From: Paenibacillus sp. FSL R10-2734
Lineage (GTDB): Bacteria > Bacillota > Bacilli > Paenibacillales > Paenibacillaceae
Assembly: GCF_037963865.1 (NCBI RefSeq)
Contig: NZ_CP150170.1
Span: 7,006,001-7,070,000 of the forward strand
Length of the DNA stretch: 64,000 bases
Direction: 5' to 3'
The position numbers and the translations under genes are program-made. The notes beneath the pieces are model-generated. The model had not been told where the DNA came from, did not search any database, and worked only from the letters and a program-made list of their open reading frames with translations. Positions 49,880 to 58,699 of this stretch are shown here, one piece after another (positions within the stretch are counted from its first letter, which is position 1; every line of letters begins with the position of its first letter).

Positions 49880-51460
49880 TTATAAACGTCCTGCAGCTTT
49901 TACTTTTACTAGCAAGGCATTGCCCGGCAAGTATGCAATCGGAATATCCTCTGACAATACGATCTGTACAGTATCACGATCTGCACCGGCAAGAACAGCT
50001 TGTTCTATTGCATGGCTGCGAGCATCTTCCTTAGCTTCGTCATAAGACATCTCATCCAGCGAATAGATTCGCTCTGTCTCTCCGCTAACCTCACCTAACG
50101 CAGCGCCAATCGCATTCGCAGCATCATAGTGATCCGGTCTTACAATCCGTGATACACCTTCAAGCTTATCTGCTACGAGAATGCTTCCGCCGCCGACCAA
50201 AATGACATCAACAGGATCCGAGCTTGTCTTCATCCGATCAATTGCATCCTCAATATCCCGGGTAATGATCTCATCTGCTCTCTTGCAGATCGATTCATTA
50301 AGCGCCTCTGTCTGCGCATCTTTCCACTCGTACCGACCAAGCTTAACCGCCACATCGGTTGCTGTGAGCGTATCGCCACCAAAGATAAGGCCGCGCTTCA
50401 GTAGCTCATACCCCACGCTATCCGGCCCCACCGTTACCTGATCCTGCGATTCATCCAAGCGGACGATTGTACCGCCGCCGATCCCGATAGATAAGATATC
50501 CGGCATGCGGAAGTTCGTGCGAATCCCGCCAATCTCAACAGCAGCGGAGGATTGACGCGGGAAGCCCTGCGTGAGAACACCGATATCCGTCGTCGTACCG
50601 CCAATATCAACAACCAGTGCATCATTAAGACCTGACAAGTGCGCAGCCCCCCGAATGGAATTTGTCGGTCCGCAAGCAATCGTCAGAATAGGGTAGCGAA
50701 GCGCATACTCACTGTACATTAGCGTTCCATCGTTCTGACAGATATATAGGCTCGCATCAATTCCAAAGGTCTGAAGTGCCTCTTCGAAGCCTTTTACTAC
50801 TCCTGCAATGACGTTAAGTAATGCGCCGTTTAATAGTGATGCATTCTCACGCTCGAGCAATCCAATACTACCAATCTCATGTGACAGCGTCACAGGCATG
50901 TCTGCGCCAAGCACTTGCTTCGCGAGCTCTTCGACACGCTTCTCCTGCGAGGTATTCACTGGAGAGAACACACCACAGATCGCAACCGCTTCGACTTCAC
51001 CCTTCATTTTCAAAAAGCAATCTTGAATCTCTTCTTCATCCATCTCGACAATCGTGCGACCATCATATTCATAGCCACCGTGAACGACATAAGCATGTGG
51101 GCAAACCGTTGCCTTAAGCGTATCGTCCCAATCCGCGAGTGGAGGAACCGCAGTTGTGGCTGGTGCCCCGATTCGAATCAAACCGACTTTCCCCAAGTGC
51201 TTGCGTTCCACAATAGCATTCGTACAGTGCGTAGTTCCGAGCATTGCATAACGAATCTGTGCCGGATTCACACTGCTCTCCGCTAGCAAACGACGGATCG
51301 ATTCAGTAATGCCTTCATTGACATCACGTGTGGTATGCACTTTTATCGTATGAATGGTGTTTAACTTGGAATCGAGCAAGGCTGCATCTGTATTCGTCCC
51401 GCCTACATCAATCCCAATGCGATATATTTCATTCATGCTGTTAACATTCGTATAAGACAT
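49880..51460 (-). CDS. Hydantoinase/oxoprolinase family protein (HyuA-like)
   Basis: A 526-residue cytosolic protein of the ATP-dependent hydantoinase/5-oxoprolinase A-type family. The two phosphate-binding motifs of this actin-like fold are present: GIDVGGTNTDAALL near residue 14 and VVDIGGTTTDIGVL near residue 280. LGTTHCTNAIVER is also family-typical. It is shorter than full HyuA (about 700 residues), as usual for the subgroup paired with DUF917 proteins. The ATG overlaps the stop of the DUF917 gene (TAATG), with AAAGGAGG 9 bases before. The substrate is probably a cyclic amide or hydantoin-like compound. Confidence 0.88.
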   Translation of the reverse strand: MSYTNVNSMNEIYRIGIDVGGTNTDAALLDSKLNTIHTIKVHTTRDVNEGITESIRRLLAESSVNPAQIRYAMLGTTHCTNAIVERKHLGKVGLIRIGAPATTAVPPLADWDDTLKATVCPHAYVVHGGYEYDGRTIVEMDEEEIQDCFLKMKGEVEAVAICGVFSPVNTSQEKRVEELAKQVLGADMPVTLSHEIGSIGLLERENASLLNGALLNVIAGVVKGFEEALQTFGIDASLYICQNDGTLMYSEYALRYPILTIACGPTNSIRGAAHLSGLNDALVVDIGGTTTDIGVLTQGFPRQSSAAVEIGGIRTNFRMPDILSIGIGGGTIVRLDESQDQVTVGPDSVGYELLKRGLIFGGDTLTATDVAVKLGRYEWKDAQTEALNESICKRADEIITRDIEDAIDRMKTSSDPVDVILVGGGSILVADKLEGVSRIVRPDHYDAANAIGAALGEVSGETERIYSLDEMSYDEAKEDARSHAIEQAVLAGADRDTVQIVLSEDIPIAYLPGNALLVKVKAAGRL

Positions 51461-52572
51461 TACTCTGCTCCTCCTTTCTCTGTAGCCAATTTTTCAATTG
51501 GAACATAAGGTGCATCATAGCCGAAATACTGCGGACCTACCGTCTCAAGACCCTTTGGTGAACGCCATTTCGGATCACAAGGGAAACCAACCACGCTAAC
51601 CCGGGCACCGTATTTCAAATTCTCAGTCGTGATCGGCATGCCGGTATCCTGGTCAAGCACAGAGATCAGGTCAGGAGTAATAGCCATTGAATGTCCATCT
51701 TCTGTGGCAAGAAGGAACTCATTCTGGAAGAACAAAGTCATCGTACTTCCCTTTTTAGCATCTGTGCCTTCGAAGATCGCTTCACCGCGTGTAAATCCGC
51801 CTTCTGTACGACGACGAATATCCACCGCCTTGCCTTGGAACAACGCATATCCATTCAGCTGCTTCAGCAGCATTTCAATTGGATTCTGCTTCAATTCCTT
51901 GGACTCGAACAATGTTTTTCCAATTTCATACGCAAGCGTCAAGGTATGCGGAATAGCACTTTGCTTTACCTGCGCTCCGGTCACTGGATAATCACAGATC
52001 GAAGCCGATCCACCCATTTGAATCGTAACCGCACGCGCCATCCGCTCTTCCCAGACGCCGTCGATCGCATGCATAAGCACACCGTTGCCACGTTCATCCG
52101 CCATCGTAATCGGACTGCAGTCGATCCCGTCCAAGTAGAATGTCACCATTTGCGATTCTGGAAAAGCCCGCCCCATGGCATCTGCATCCACGATAGGAAT
52201 ATTGCGTTCTGCTGCCGTAATCACAGGAACCAGTGAATTGCCACCGCCAACCTCAATCGGCATAATAGCGCTCACCTTGCGTCCAAGCTCTTTTTCAATC
52301 ATATCCAAAGGCTTGATCATTTGCTGAATTGAAGGAATCTTCTCATTCATAACCGTTGGTGCACCAATCATGGATATAGGGACTACTAACGCGTCGTCCT
52401 CTAGATCCTCAGGACTTACTACACGAACAGGACCATGCTTACGAATCGCTTCCTTAGCCATCAATTTACCGATATGCGGATCACCGCCCCCACCTGTTCC
52501 AAGTACAGCTGCACCTACAGCGATATATTGTATCGCTTGCTCATTTAATTCTGTTAGTTTGAAATTTCTCAT
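51460..52572 (-). CDS. DUF917 family protein (S-methyl thiohydantoin desulfurase type)
   Basis: A 370-residue cytosolic protein. Family features: AVLGTGGGGDPHIGKL near the N-terminus, PIEVGGGNSLVPV and DADAMGRAFPE in the centre and a C-terminal Ser/Gly-rich beta-domain. DUF917 proteins are regularly paired with HyuA-like proteins and NCS1 permeases, and some are described as S-methyl thiohydantoin desulfurases. The gene begins four bases after the permease stop and overlaps the next start. Confidence 0.85.
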   Translation of the reverse strand: MRNFKLTELNEQAIQYIAVGAAVLGTGGGGDPHIGKLMAKEAIRKHGPVRVVSPEDLEDDALVVPISMIGAPTVMNEKIPSIQQMIKPLDMIEKELGRKVSAIMPIEVGGGNSLVPVITAAERNIPIVDADAMGRAFPESQMVTFYLDGIDCSPITMADERGNGVLMHAIDGVWEERMARAVTIQMGGSASICDYPVTGAQVKQSAIPHTLTLAYEIGKTLFESKELKQNPIEMLLKQLNGYALFQGKAVDIRRRTEGGFTRGEAIFEGTDAKKGSTMTLFFQNEFLLATEDGHSMAITPDLISVLDQDTGMPITTENLKYGARVSVVGFPCDPKWRSPKGLETVGPQYFGYDAPYVPIEKLATEKGGAE

Positions 52573-52576
52573 GCTG

Positions 52577-53887
52577 TTATCCCTTCTTTGTCATGATTTT
52601 TCCGACACCCCACTGTACGATAAAGGCGAACACAAACGCATCTAATGCCGGAACGCTCGTTACCTGGAACCATCCAAAGCCATCTGGCGCTGCAGTTGTC
52701 ATAAAAGCGAACAGAGTAGCTGCAACCCATACTGCTAAGGAACGAATCACCCAGTTTTTATTGCGATCTAGACCTTCAAAAGTAAATTTCTTTCGATCCA
52801 CAAGCAAAAATTCGGACGTGTAGATCCCCCCGATTGGAGAGACAAACATCGTAATGATATTTAGGAAAGTCAGGAACTTATCATAAATGCCTAATACGGC
52901 AAGCAGCGTAGCAATAATGCCCGCCACCACCGTGATCAGCTTCTTCGGAACTTTCTGGAACACGACAGAGAATCCTAGCGAAGCAGAGTATAAGTTGCTT
53001 GTATTCGTCGTCCATTGGGCAAGCGTTAAGACAATAATTGCTGGAAGTCCAAGCCCAAGCGCAATGAAAATATTCGTTAGATCATCTGTATCCATAATAC
53101 GAGATAGAAAAATAGCCACGATCGTCATGAAGCTGTTACCCACAAAGAAACCAATAAAGGCTGCCGTTATGGCATGCATCGGTGTACGTGCCCAACGAGC
53201 TATATCAGGTGACAGCACCGTACCAACAATAAAAATACCAATAACAAGCGAGATCGCTGTCCCCATCGGAATCGCTGAACCGCTAATCGGCTCCCAGGCT
53301 GCTGAAGCTCCTTTGGTATGGAACGCTGAATAAATAGCTACTCCGATAAACAGAACAAGCAATGGTACGGACCATGTGCTTAACCGTTCAATAGATCGAT
53401 ACCCCCAAATAGCCGTTGACATCATCAAGAGCCCGCCAAGAAACGAAAGCACGCCTAGGGACAAATTAATATTCCATAAATGACTAAATGCAGTCTGCAT
53501 GTTCGAAGCGAAGAATCCGACCTGCACCCCAAACCAACCGAGTGAGAAGATACCGAGGATGACCGCTACGATACGAGCACCCATATTTCCGAATAGGAAA
53601 CGAGAGATCATTGACGTCGACAACCCCGTTTTCGCGCCTACATACGCACACATGGCTCCTATTACTCCTAGAATCATCGATCCTATGATCGTCGCTGTGA
53701 GCGAATCTGAAAGATTCATTCCATTCCCAAGCTGTGCCCCCAAGAACATCGCCGATAGATCGATCCCGATGGCAATCCAAACGAGCGACATGGACAGCCA
53801 TCTTTTACGCATATTTGCAGGAACAGGCTCTCTCTCAAAATCCCCCGAGCTTGAATCCTTACTCTTCACTTGACTTGCTTCTGCCAT
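52577..53887 (-). CDS. NCS1-family purine/cytosine/hydantoin permease
   Basis: A 436-residue membrane protein with twelve helices of the nucleobase:cation symporter-1 family (CodB/Mhp1-like). The N-terminal FEREPVPANMRKRWLSMSLVWIAIGIDLSAMFLG, the GxMxxxxGAxxAYxGAKTGLS stretch and RFLFGNMGAR are characteristic. The start at 53887 (MAEASQVK) is preferred: GGGGA stands upstream and the family N-terminus begins there. With the DUF917 and HyuA-like products it forms an uptake-and-opening unit; hydantoin or allantoin-type substrates are inferred. Confidence 0.88.
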   Translation of the reverse strand: MAEASQVKSKDSSSGDFEREPVPANMRKRWLSMSLVWIAIGIDLSAMFLGAQLGNGMNLSDSLTATIIGSMILGVIGAMCAYVGAKTGLSTSMISRFLFGNMGARIVAVILGIFSLGWFGVQVGFFASNMQTAFSHLWNINLSLGVLSFLGGLLMMSTAIWGYRSIERLSTWSVPLLVLFIGVAIYSAFHTKGASAAWEPISGSAIPMGTAISLVIGIFIVGTVLSPDIARWARTPMHAITAAFIGFFVGNSFMTIVAIFLSRIMDTDDLTNIFIALGLGLPAIIVLTLAQWTTNTSNLYSASLGFSVVFQKVPKKLITVVAGIIATLLAVLGIYDKFLTFLNIITMFVSPIGGIYTSEFLLVDRKKFTFEGLDRNKNWVIRSLAVWVAATLFAFMTTAAPDGFGWFQVTSVPALDAFVFAFIVQWGVGKIMTKKG

Positions 53888-53924
53888 TCTCCCCATCCCC
53901 TTGTTGTTATCTTCTTCTGCTGTT

Positions 53925-54518
53925 TTATGAGGACGCCCCATTCCAATACATTTCAAACGCATGGTTCAGTTTACGCTCATATATTCCTTTAGAAGTGTAA
54001 TAGAAATATTGCATACTTAATCCATCCATCAAGTTGAGAAAAGCATCTACGAGAAGCTGCACGGATTGATCGCGAATTACTCCCTCCTCCATCCCTTTCG
54101 AGATGAATTGTTCAATGATCTTCGTCAGCATCGCGTCGGACTCTAGGAATGCTTCCTCAATCGTTTCCTTTAAGAATGCCGGTGGGAAGACCACATACCT
54201 CAGTACAATTTTGCTTGCTTCAGGACTCTTCTGATAGAACTCATACTGTCTAGACAATATGCCTCGTAGACTTTCCTGCGCACTCAGTACTTTCTGTTCT
54301 TCCGTTAGCTCTTGAATATAAGTGTTATAGGACTGCATAGCCTCACGAAAGACCGTCATAAACAAATCCTCTTTATTCTCAAAAAAGGCATAGATCGCCG
54401 GAGTCTTCACACCAACTTCCTTCGCAATTTCAGAGAGAGCCGTACCCTCGTAACCCTTCTCTCCGAATAGTCGCATCGCTACTTCTTTCAACTTGTTTTT
54501 GGTCAAGACATTCCACAT
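53925..54518 (-). CDS. TetR-family transcriptional regulator, first gene of the hydantoinase operon
   Basis: A 197-residue TetR-type regulator. The N-terminal helix-turn-helix (about 8-55) reads KEVAMRLFGEKGYEGTALSEIAKEVGVKTPAIYAFFENKEDLF; the C-terminal part is the ligand/dimer domain. It is 37 bases upstream of the permease on the same strand, and a perfect palindrome lies between its promoter and start, so it most likely represses the whole operon and is relieved by the substrate. The start codon ATG has only a weak AAAGG. Confidence 0.88.
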   Translation of the reverse strand: MWNVLTKNKLKEVAMRLFGEKGYEGTALSEIAKEVGVKTPAIYAFFENKEDLFMTVFREAMQSYNTYIQELTEEQKVLSAQESLRGILSRQYEFYQKSPEASKIVLRYVVFPPAFLKETIEEAFLESDAMLTKIIEQFISKGMEEGVIRDQSVQLLVDAFLNLMDGLSMQYFYYTSKGIYERKLNHAFEMYWNGASS

Positions 54519-54529
54519 CCTTTACTTAC

Positions 54530-54547
54530 TTAATTAACGTTAATTAA
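54530..54547 (-). promoter_or_regulatory. TetR operator of the hydantoinase operon
   Basis: TTAATTAACGTTAATTAA, a perfect 18-base palindrome, placed immediately after the -10 and over the predicted transcription start. Confidence 0.7.
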
Positions 54548-54552
54548 AAAAC

Positions 54553-54581
54553 ACTATACATCTTTATGCATAATAACTCAA
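54553..54581 (-). promoter_or_regulatory. Promoter of the TetR-NCS1-DUF917-HyuA operon
   Basis: On the minus strand TTGAGT, 17-base spacer, TATAGT; predicted start near 54546, within the palindrome. Confidence 0.65.
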
Positions 54582-54614
54582 TGATTTTCATAAAAAAATA
54601 GCCATCGATACATA

Positions 54615-54663
54615 CAAAAAAGCCGACCAACATCAGGATAATCCCTGAATTATGATCAGCTGA
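54615..54663 (-). terminator. Terminator of the VOC-protein gene
   Basis: On the minus strand a long stem (AGCTGATCATAATTCAGG with CCTGATGTTGGTCGGCT, some G-U) is followed by TTTTTTG, 35 bases after the stop. Confidence 0.7.
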
Positions 54664-54697
54664 ACGGTGAACTGGGTTTACTTTAGAAGCAAAGTTG

Positions 54698-55147
54698 TTA
54701 ATTTAATCTTTCATCAAACATTAATTGAATTTGAATACCGAACGGGTCTTCAATGATACCATAGGCTTTGCTAAATACATTGCTAGATAAGGGCGTAATG
54801 ATTTTTACTCGGTCATCTGTAATTAAGCTACTATAGAAGTGTTCAATTTCCTCTAGGTCAGCACTTTGAATACATAATGAAGTGTTATTACCCACTGTAT
54901 AATTCTCATTCGTATTCATGGTATCTTCTGCTATCATTATTTTTGTTTTTCCGATTAACAGGACAGAGTGAGTAATATAATCCTTATTTTCGTCCGTAAG
55001 CTGTATGGAGCTGTCACGTTCTGCGAGTTGTTGATAGGTAACACGTAACAATTCCTCTGCATTAAAATGCTTTTTGTAAAATTCTATAGCTTCCTTTGCT
55101 CTTCCCTTCATGGATAAGAAAATAGCTACTTCTAGTGTTGTACTCAT
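54698..55147 (-). CDS. VOC-superfamily (PhnB/glyoxalase-like) protein
   Basis: A 149-residue cytosolic protein of two beta-alpha-beta-beta-beta modules. Typical features: LSMKGRAKEAIEFYKKHFNAEE, MIAEDTM, and the C-terminal YGIIEDPFGIQIQL. Such PhnB/3-demethylubiquinone methyltransferase-like proteins are metal-binding or resistance proteins with unknown substrates. The start at 55147 follows AAGGAGA by 8 bases. It is divergent from the WYL regulator, its likely controller. Confidence 0.85.
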   Translation of the reverse strand: MSTTLEVAIFLSMKGRAKEAIEFYKKHFNAEELLRVTYQQLAERDSSIQLTDENKDYITHSVLLIGKTKIMIAEDTMNTNENYTVGNNTSLCIQSADLEEIEHFYSSLITDDRVKIITPLSSNVFSKAYGIIEDPFGIQIQLMFDERLN

Positions 55148-55169
55148 AGTGTAAATCTCCTTCGTATAT

Positions 55170-55198
55170 TTGATATGTGATCTTAAACTTATTATCAT
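55170..55198 (+). promoter_or_regulatory. Promoter of the WYL regulator
   Basis: TTGATA, 17-base spacer, TATCAT; predicted start near 55205, inside the following palindrome. Confidence 0.55.
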
Positions 55199-55199
55199 A

Positions 55200-55230
55200 T
55201 ATAAAGGTATCAAAACATGACACCTTTATA
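55200..55230. promoter_or_regulatory. Inverted-repeat operator between VOC and WYL genes
   Basis: TATAAAGGTATCA and TGACACCTTTATA (12 of 13 positions complementary) around AAACA. It lies directly after the -10 and before the AAGGAG site of the WYL gene, a natural autoregulatory site that could also control the divergent VOC gene. Confidence 0.55.
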
Positions 55231-55243
55231 AGGAGCATTATAT

Positions 55244-56182
55244 ATGAAGAAATCCGAACGCTTACCTGACATGATGAGATACTTAAACAGTCGGGAATTT
55301 TTTAATTTAAGTGACCTCATGGATAAATACAATATTTCAAAAAGCACAGCGCTACGTGATATTAGTTCCTTAGAACAATTAGGTATGCCCATTTATTCGG
55401 AGCATGGTAGACACGGACGTTATGGACTTTTAAAAAATAGATTGTTATCCCCTATTATTTTCACGATGGATGAGGTGTATGCACTGTACTTTGCCATGCT
55501 TACATTAGAGTCTTATCAATCTACACCTTTTCATTTAAGTGTTAATAAGCTAAACGAGAAGTTTGAGCACTGTCTATCAAATACACAAATCAACCAGATT
55601 CATAAAATGAAAAAGGTCCTACAATTTGAAATGTATCAGCATAAGCATGTTAGTCGTTTTTTAGATAAAATTCTAGCAAGTATTCTGAATGAGAGTGCCT
55701 ATAACATTGAATATACAAAAAATAACCAGACCAAAAGCTACGCTGTTCAATTTTTCAAAATTTCCGCGAAGTTTGGTCAATGGTATGCTGCTGGAATAGA
55801 GTTGGATTCGAATAAACATAGAGTTTTTAGATGCGATCGAATCACCTTTATAGCGGAAGAGGAACGCACAGCCCACTATTCTATAGAAGAACTTCTTAGT
55901 CGTTCATTAGAATTTTATCAATCCGAGAACAGTATTCACTTTGAAGTTGAGATTGCGGAGCAAGCCAAGGATATTTTTTATAAAGAGCATTATCCCTCTA
56001 TGGAAATAGAAGCTGGCTCGAAAACAGTCATAAAGGGATTCTATAATCCAGGCGAAGAAGATTTTCTAGCTAATTATTTCATGCGTTATGGTCAGTATGT
56101 TAGAGCGGTGAAGCCTGAATCCTTGAAACAAATAATTCAGGATAAGCTAGAACAACTCTTAACTCACTATGGAAAATTATAA
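55244..56182 (+). CDS. WYL-domain transcriptional regulator (YafY-like)
   Basis: A 312-residue DNA-binding protein: N-terminal HTH_11 winged helix (about 1-60, LSDLMDKYNISKSTALRDISSLEQLGMPIYSEHGRHGRYGLL), a helical linker, and a C-terminal ligand-binding WYL domain (about 140-230, FGQWYAAGIELDSNKHRVFRCDRI). AAGGAG stands 8 bases before the ATG. It faces the VOC gene and ends two bases from the convergent MarR gene. Confidence 0.9.
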   Translation: MKKSERLPDMMRYLNSREFFNLSDLMDKYNISKSTALRDISSLEQLGMPIYSEHGRHGRYGLLKNRLLSPIIFTMDEVYALYFAMLTLESYQSTPFHLSVNKLNEKFEHCLSNTQINQIHKMKKVLQFEMYQHKHVSRFLDKILASILNESAYNIEYTKNNQTKSYAVQFFKISAKFGQWYAAGIELDSNKHRVFRCDRITFIAEEERTAHYSIEELLSRSLEFYQSENSIHFEVEIAEQAKDIFYKEHYPSMEIEAGSKTVIKGFYNPGEEDFLANYFMRYGQYVRAVKPESLKQIIQDKLEQLLTHYGKL

Positions 56183-56184
56183 AG

Positions 56185-56883
56185 CTACTCAAAAGAGGTA
56201 AAAAACACATCTTGAAGAATGGCCTTAGCTTTCTTAAGATTGCGTGTATCAAGTTGGTTAAGCATGTCTACGATTTGACTCATTTCATCGATTTCCATTG
56301 CCTCAAGAGATTCTCCAACATTTAGTAGTTCTTCTTCAGCAACCGATTCCGAATGAACCCATGAGGCTTCCAAAGTATCCTCGAACGCTTGGATCAGAAA
56401 TAACAATTCATCTGTGTTATATCTCTGTAGAAACCGATTTATCCCTTTATTCATCTCCTTATGTAGAGCCTGATGCAAAACGAATATTTCTTTCCCTAGA
56501 GGTGTTGTAAGAAACAGCACTTCTTTTTTATTATCGGGGAGAAACTCCGTGCGAATAATTTGCTGCAGAACTAATTTTCTAGTGATTTTGGACACGCTAC
56601 CTTTCGGAATTCCGAAATGCTTCGAAATGGTAGTGCCATTCACCGGCTCAAGCTGTCCAATTGCATCTATTACATGCAGCATCATGACTGTGGAGTCTTG
56701 GAGGAAATCAATGATAAGGGGATTACTACAGTTCTGAATCAACCACGCCTTCTCTTCATCATCCTCCGATTGAAATCGCTTTTGTAATTGGGGAATCATC
56801 TCTATCAGTTTTTTTATCAAAATATCCTTATTAGGTAAGTTCTCGAAAGAATGCGTCACTGTTAAGTCTCCTCGTAAATTCAT
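56185..56883 (-). CDS. MarR-family transcriptional regulator
   Basis: A 232-residue regulator with an extended N-terminus. The winged helix (about 75-140) contains VNGTTISKHFGIPKGSVSKITRKLVLQQIIRTEFLPDNKKEVLFLT, the MarR recognition helix and wing. C-terminal acidic helices are longer than usual. It is divergent from the NAD(P)H oxidoreductase; the shared gap has several TTTCCTAGAAA/TTTCTAGGAAA-type sites it probably binds. Confidence 0.85.
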   Translation of the reverse strand: MNLRGDLTVTHSFENLPNKDILIKKLIEMIPQLQKRFQSEDDEEKAWLIQNCSNPLIIDFLQDSTVMMLHVIDAIGQLEPVNGTTISKHFGIPKGSVSKITRKLVLQQIIRTEFLPDNKKEVLFLTTPLGKEIFVLHQALHKEMNKGINRFLQRYNTDELLFLIQAFEDTLEASWVHSESVAEEELLNVGESLEAMEIDEMSQIVDMLNQLDTRNLKKAKAILQDVFFTSFE

Positions 56884-56920
56884 CTTATGCTCATTTTAAC
56901 AAGACACCGCTCATAAATAA

Positions 56921-57012
56921 AGTTTCCTAGAAATAATATTGACAACAAGGAAACTTAAAACGTATTATTGTTTCCATAGTTAATATTTTATTTCTAGGAA
57001 ACAATAATACGT
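56921..57012. promoter_or_regulatory. Divergent control region of MarR regulator and oxidoreductase
   Basis: Plus-strand promoter TTGACA (56939-56944), 18-base spacer, TATTAT (56963-56968). Around it lie two layers of symmetry: TTTCCTAGAAA (56923-56933) with TTTCTAGGAAA (56991-57001), and perfect 16-base arms ACGTATTATTGTTTCC (56960-56975) and GGAAACAATAATACGT (56997-57012). The sites flank and cover the -10 and start, as for a repressor. Confidence 0.65.
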
Positions 57013-57027
57013 AAAGAAGGTATTTAT

Positions 57028-57651
57028 ATGAATGTCTTAATTATTTTTGATCATCCATATGGAGCATCAGCGTCCGAGAATATCCCACATCAGCGAAGCT
57101 ATTCCGCAGCCTTATTAGCCTCCGTAATGCGAGGTCTTACCACCAAAGGTCACACGATTGATCTTATCGATCTGCATGCCGATGGATTTGATCCAGTCAT
57201 GTCGCGCGAAGAACTTGCTGCTTGGCGGCAAAAGAAAACCACCGACCCCCTAGTCGCCAATTATCAGCAACGGCTTATGGCAGCAGATCATATCGTCTTC
57301 ATATTCCCCATTTGGTGGGAGGCCATGCCCGCTCTCACCAAAGGCTTTCTTGATAAGGTATTCGCGAAAGGCATTGTCTACGAGGAAATTAAACCTGGAC
57401 GGCCCTTCAAATGCTTGCTCACGAATCTTAAAGGAGTGTCACTGCTGACCGTAATGAACACTCCCGACTTCTTTTATCGCTGGATTTTTGGCAACCCCAT
57501 CACCAAAATTCTGTTCAGAGGGACCTTCCGCAAAATGGGAATACGGAAGAACCTCCGTTGGAATAATTATGCCGGGATGTCAGATCGCAGCTTAGAAGAA
57601 CGGGTGAAGCATCTTAATAAAACAGAACAACGTTTTGCACGACTAGAGTAG
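57028..57651 (+). CDS. NAD(P)H-dependent flavin oxidoreductase (NQO1/flavodoxin_2 family)
   Basis: A 207-residue cytosolic flavoprotein. The N-terminal FMN-site strand MNVLIIFDHPYGASASENI, the DLIDLHADGFDPVMSREE region and the active-site IFPIWWEAMPALTKGFLDKVFAKGIVYEE are diagnostic for MdaB/Kef-type quinone reductases. Controlled by the divergent MarR regulator, it likely detoxifies quinones or electrophiles. The stop is one base from the convergent permease gene. Confidence 0.9.
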   Translation: MNVLIIFDHPYGASASENIPHQRSYSAALLASVMRGLTTKGHTIDLIDLHADGFDPVMSREELAAWRQKKTTDPLVANYQQRLMAADHIVFIFPIWWEAMPALTKGFLDKVFAKGIVYEEIKPGRPFKCLLTNLKGVSLLTVMNTPDFFYRWIFGNPITKILFRGTFRKMGIRKNLRWNNYAGMSDRSLEERVKHLNKTEQRFARLE

Positions 57652-57652
57652 A

Positions 57653-58699
57653 TTAGATTACTGAAGCTGGAACTGATTTCGAGAGCTGAACATCGAGCTT
57701 CTTCGCCTCCCTAAGCACCAGCAATCCGATGAATAAGGATACAACACCAATAATGATCAGCAGTGCTCCCAGCTCCTGACTGTAGACTGTTAACGCCCCA
57801 TCCCGATAAGCCATCCCGCGTATAAGGCGATTAAGCCAGTTCATCGGCAATGCCCAAGCGGAAATTTGAAAAAACTCCGGAAACGCTAATGGGCTCAATT
57901 GGATCCCAGTGGCAAGAAACGACGGATACAATACGAAATTAGTTCGTAAATTAACTTTGGATACGTCTTTGGCAGTATAACCAATCAACAGGCCCATAAG
58001 TGACAGAGCAAAGGCATACACAAACAGCGGAATAATAAACAGATAAGGCTCTGCTTCAAAGCGCATTCCCCCTTCCTGCCGCAAGCGAGGGACAATTGAG
58101 CCAGCTGCGCTTGTTGTAATCATCAGCACCACAATATTCACAAACCCAAGTACCATAAAGCCGACATAACTCGTGGTCGGATTAAACAACATACGCTGCT
58201 GCAGGGACAACGGAGGAACAAACCCTTTAGAGGTTTCGGCATCCATACCTTTCTGAATCAGACGGGTCATAGAAAGAGTCATATTTTCAGTCTGGATGAC
58301 TTCCTGAATCGCGGTTCGGATGCCGGTTAGACCTGATGGCATGGTGTTATCCATTAAGATGCCGAGATTCGTTGATATCCCCTGCTGCTGACGCAGCTCC
58401 AACTCTTTAGGAAGCGTGATGACCGCGACCGCCTGCTCATTTGCCAGTAATGTTTCTGGATCTAGGCGGCTAGCGTACACATTGGTTACTTTCATATAAG
58501 GAGAAGCATTTATTTTAGAGATGAGCTGTCGTGAATACGAGCTGTGATCCTCATCAATGACTACAACATGCGATTCACTGATTTGATTCTTCGAGAACAT
58601 TAAGCCAAAAAATATAGCCGCGATAAGCGGGCCGATAAAGATCAGGCGCAAATACTTACTACCCGCCACGTACTTCCACTCGTCAATCAGTGATTTCAT
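57653..58699 (-). CDS. ABC-2 type permease (efflux), no ATPase nearby
   Basis: A 348-residue membrane protein: one N-terminal helix (about 18-36), an extracellular domain (about 40-170) and five C-terminal helices, the ABC2_membrane_3/YhgE-like layout of exporters. Features: FGLMFSKNQISESHVVVIDEDHSSYSRQLI and NLRTNFVLYPSFLATGIQLSPLAFP. Its start overlaps the adaptor gene by 17 bases. There is no ABC ATPase in the operon, so it either borrows one or works differently. Confidence 0.82.
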   Translation of the reverse strand: MKSLIDEWKYVAGSKYLRLIFIGPLIAAIFFGLMFSKNQISESHVVVIDEDHSSYSRQLISKINASPYMKVTNVYASRLDPETLLANEQAVAVITLPKELELRQQQGISTNLGILMDNTMPSGLTGIRTAIQEVIQTENMTLSMTRLIQKGMDAETSKGFVPPLSLQQRMLFNPTTSYVGFMVLGFVNIVVLMITTSAAGSIVPRLRQEGGMRFEAEPYLFIIPLFVYAFALSLMGLLIGYTAKDVSKVNLRTNFVLYPSFLATGIQLSPLAFPEFFQISAWALPMNWLNRLIRGMAYRDGALTVYSQELGALLIIIGVVSLFIGLLVLREAKKLDVQLSKSVPASVI

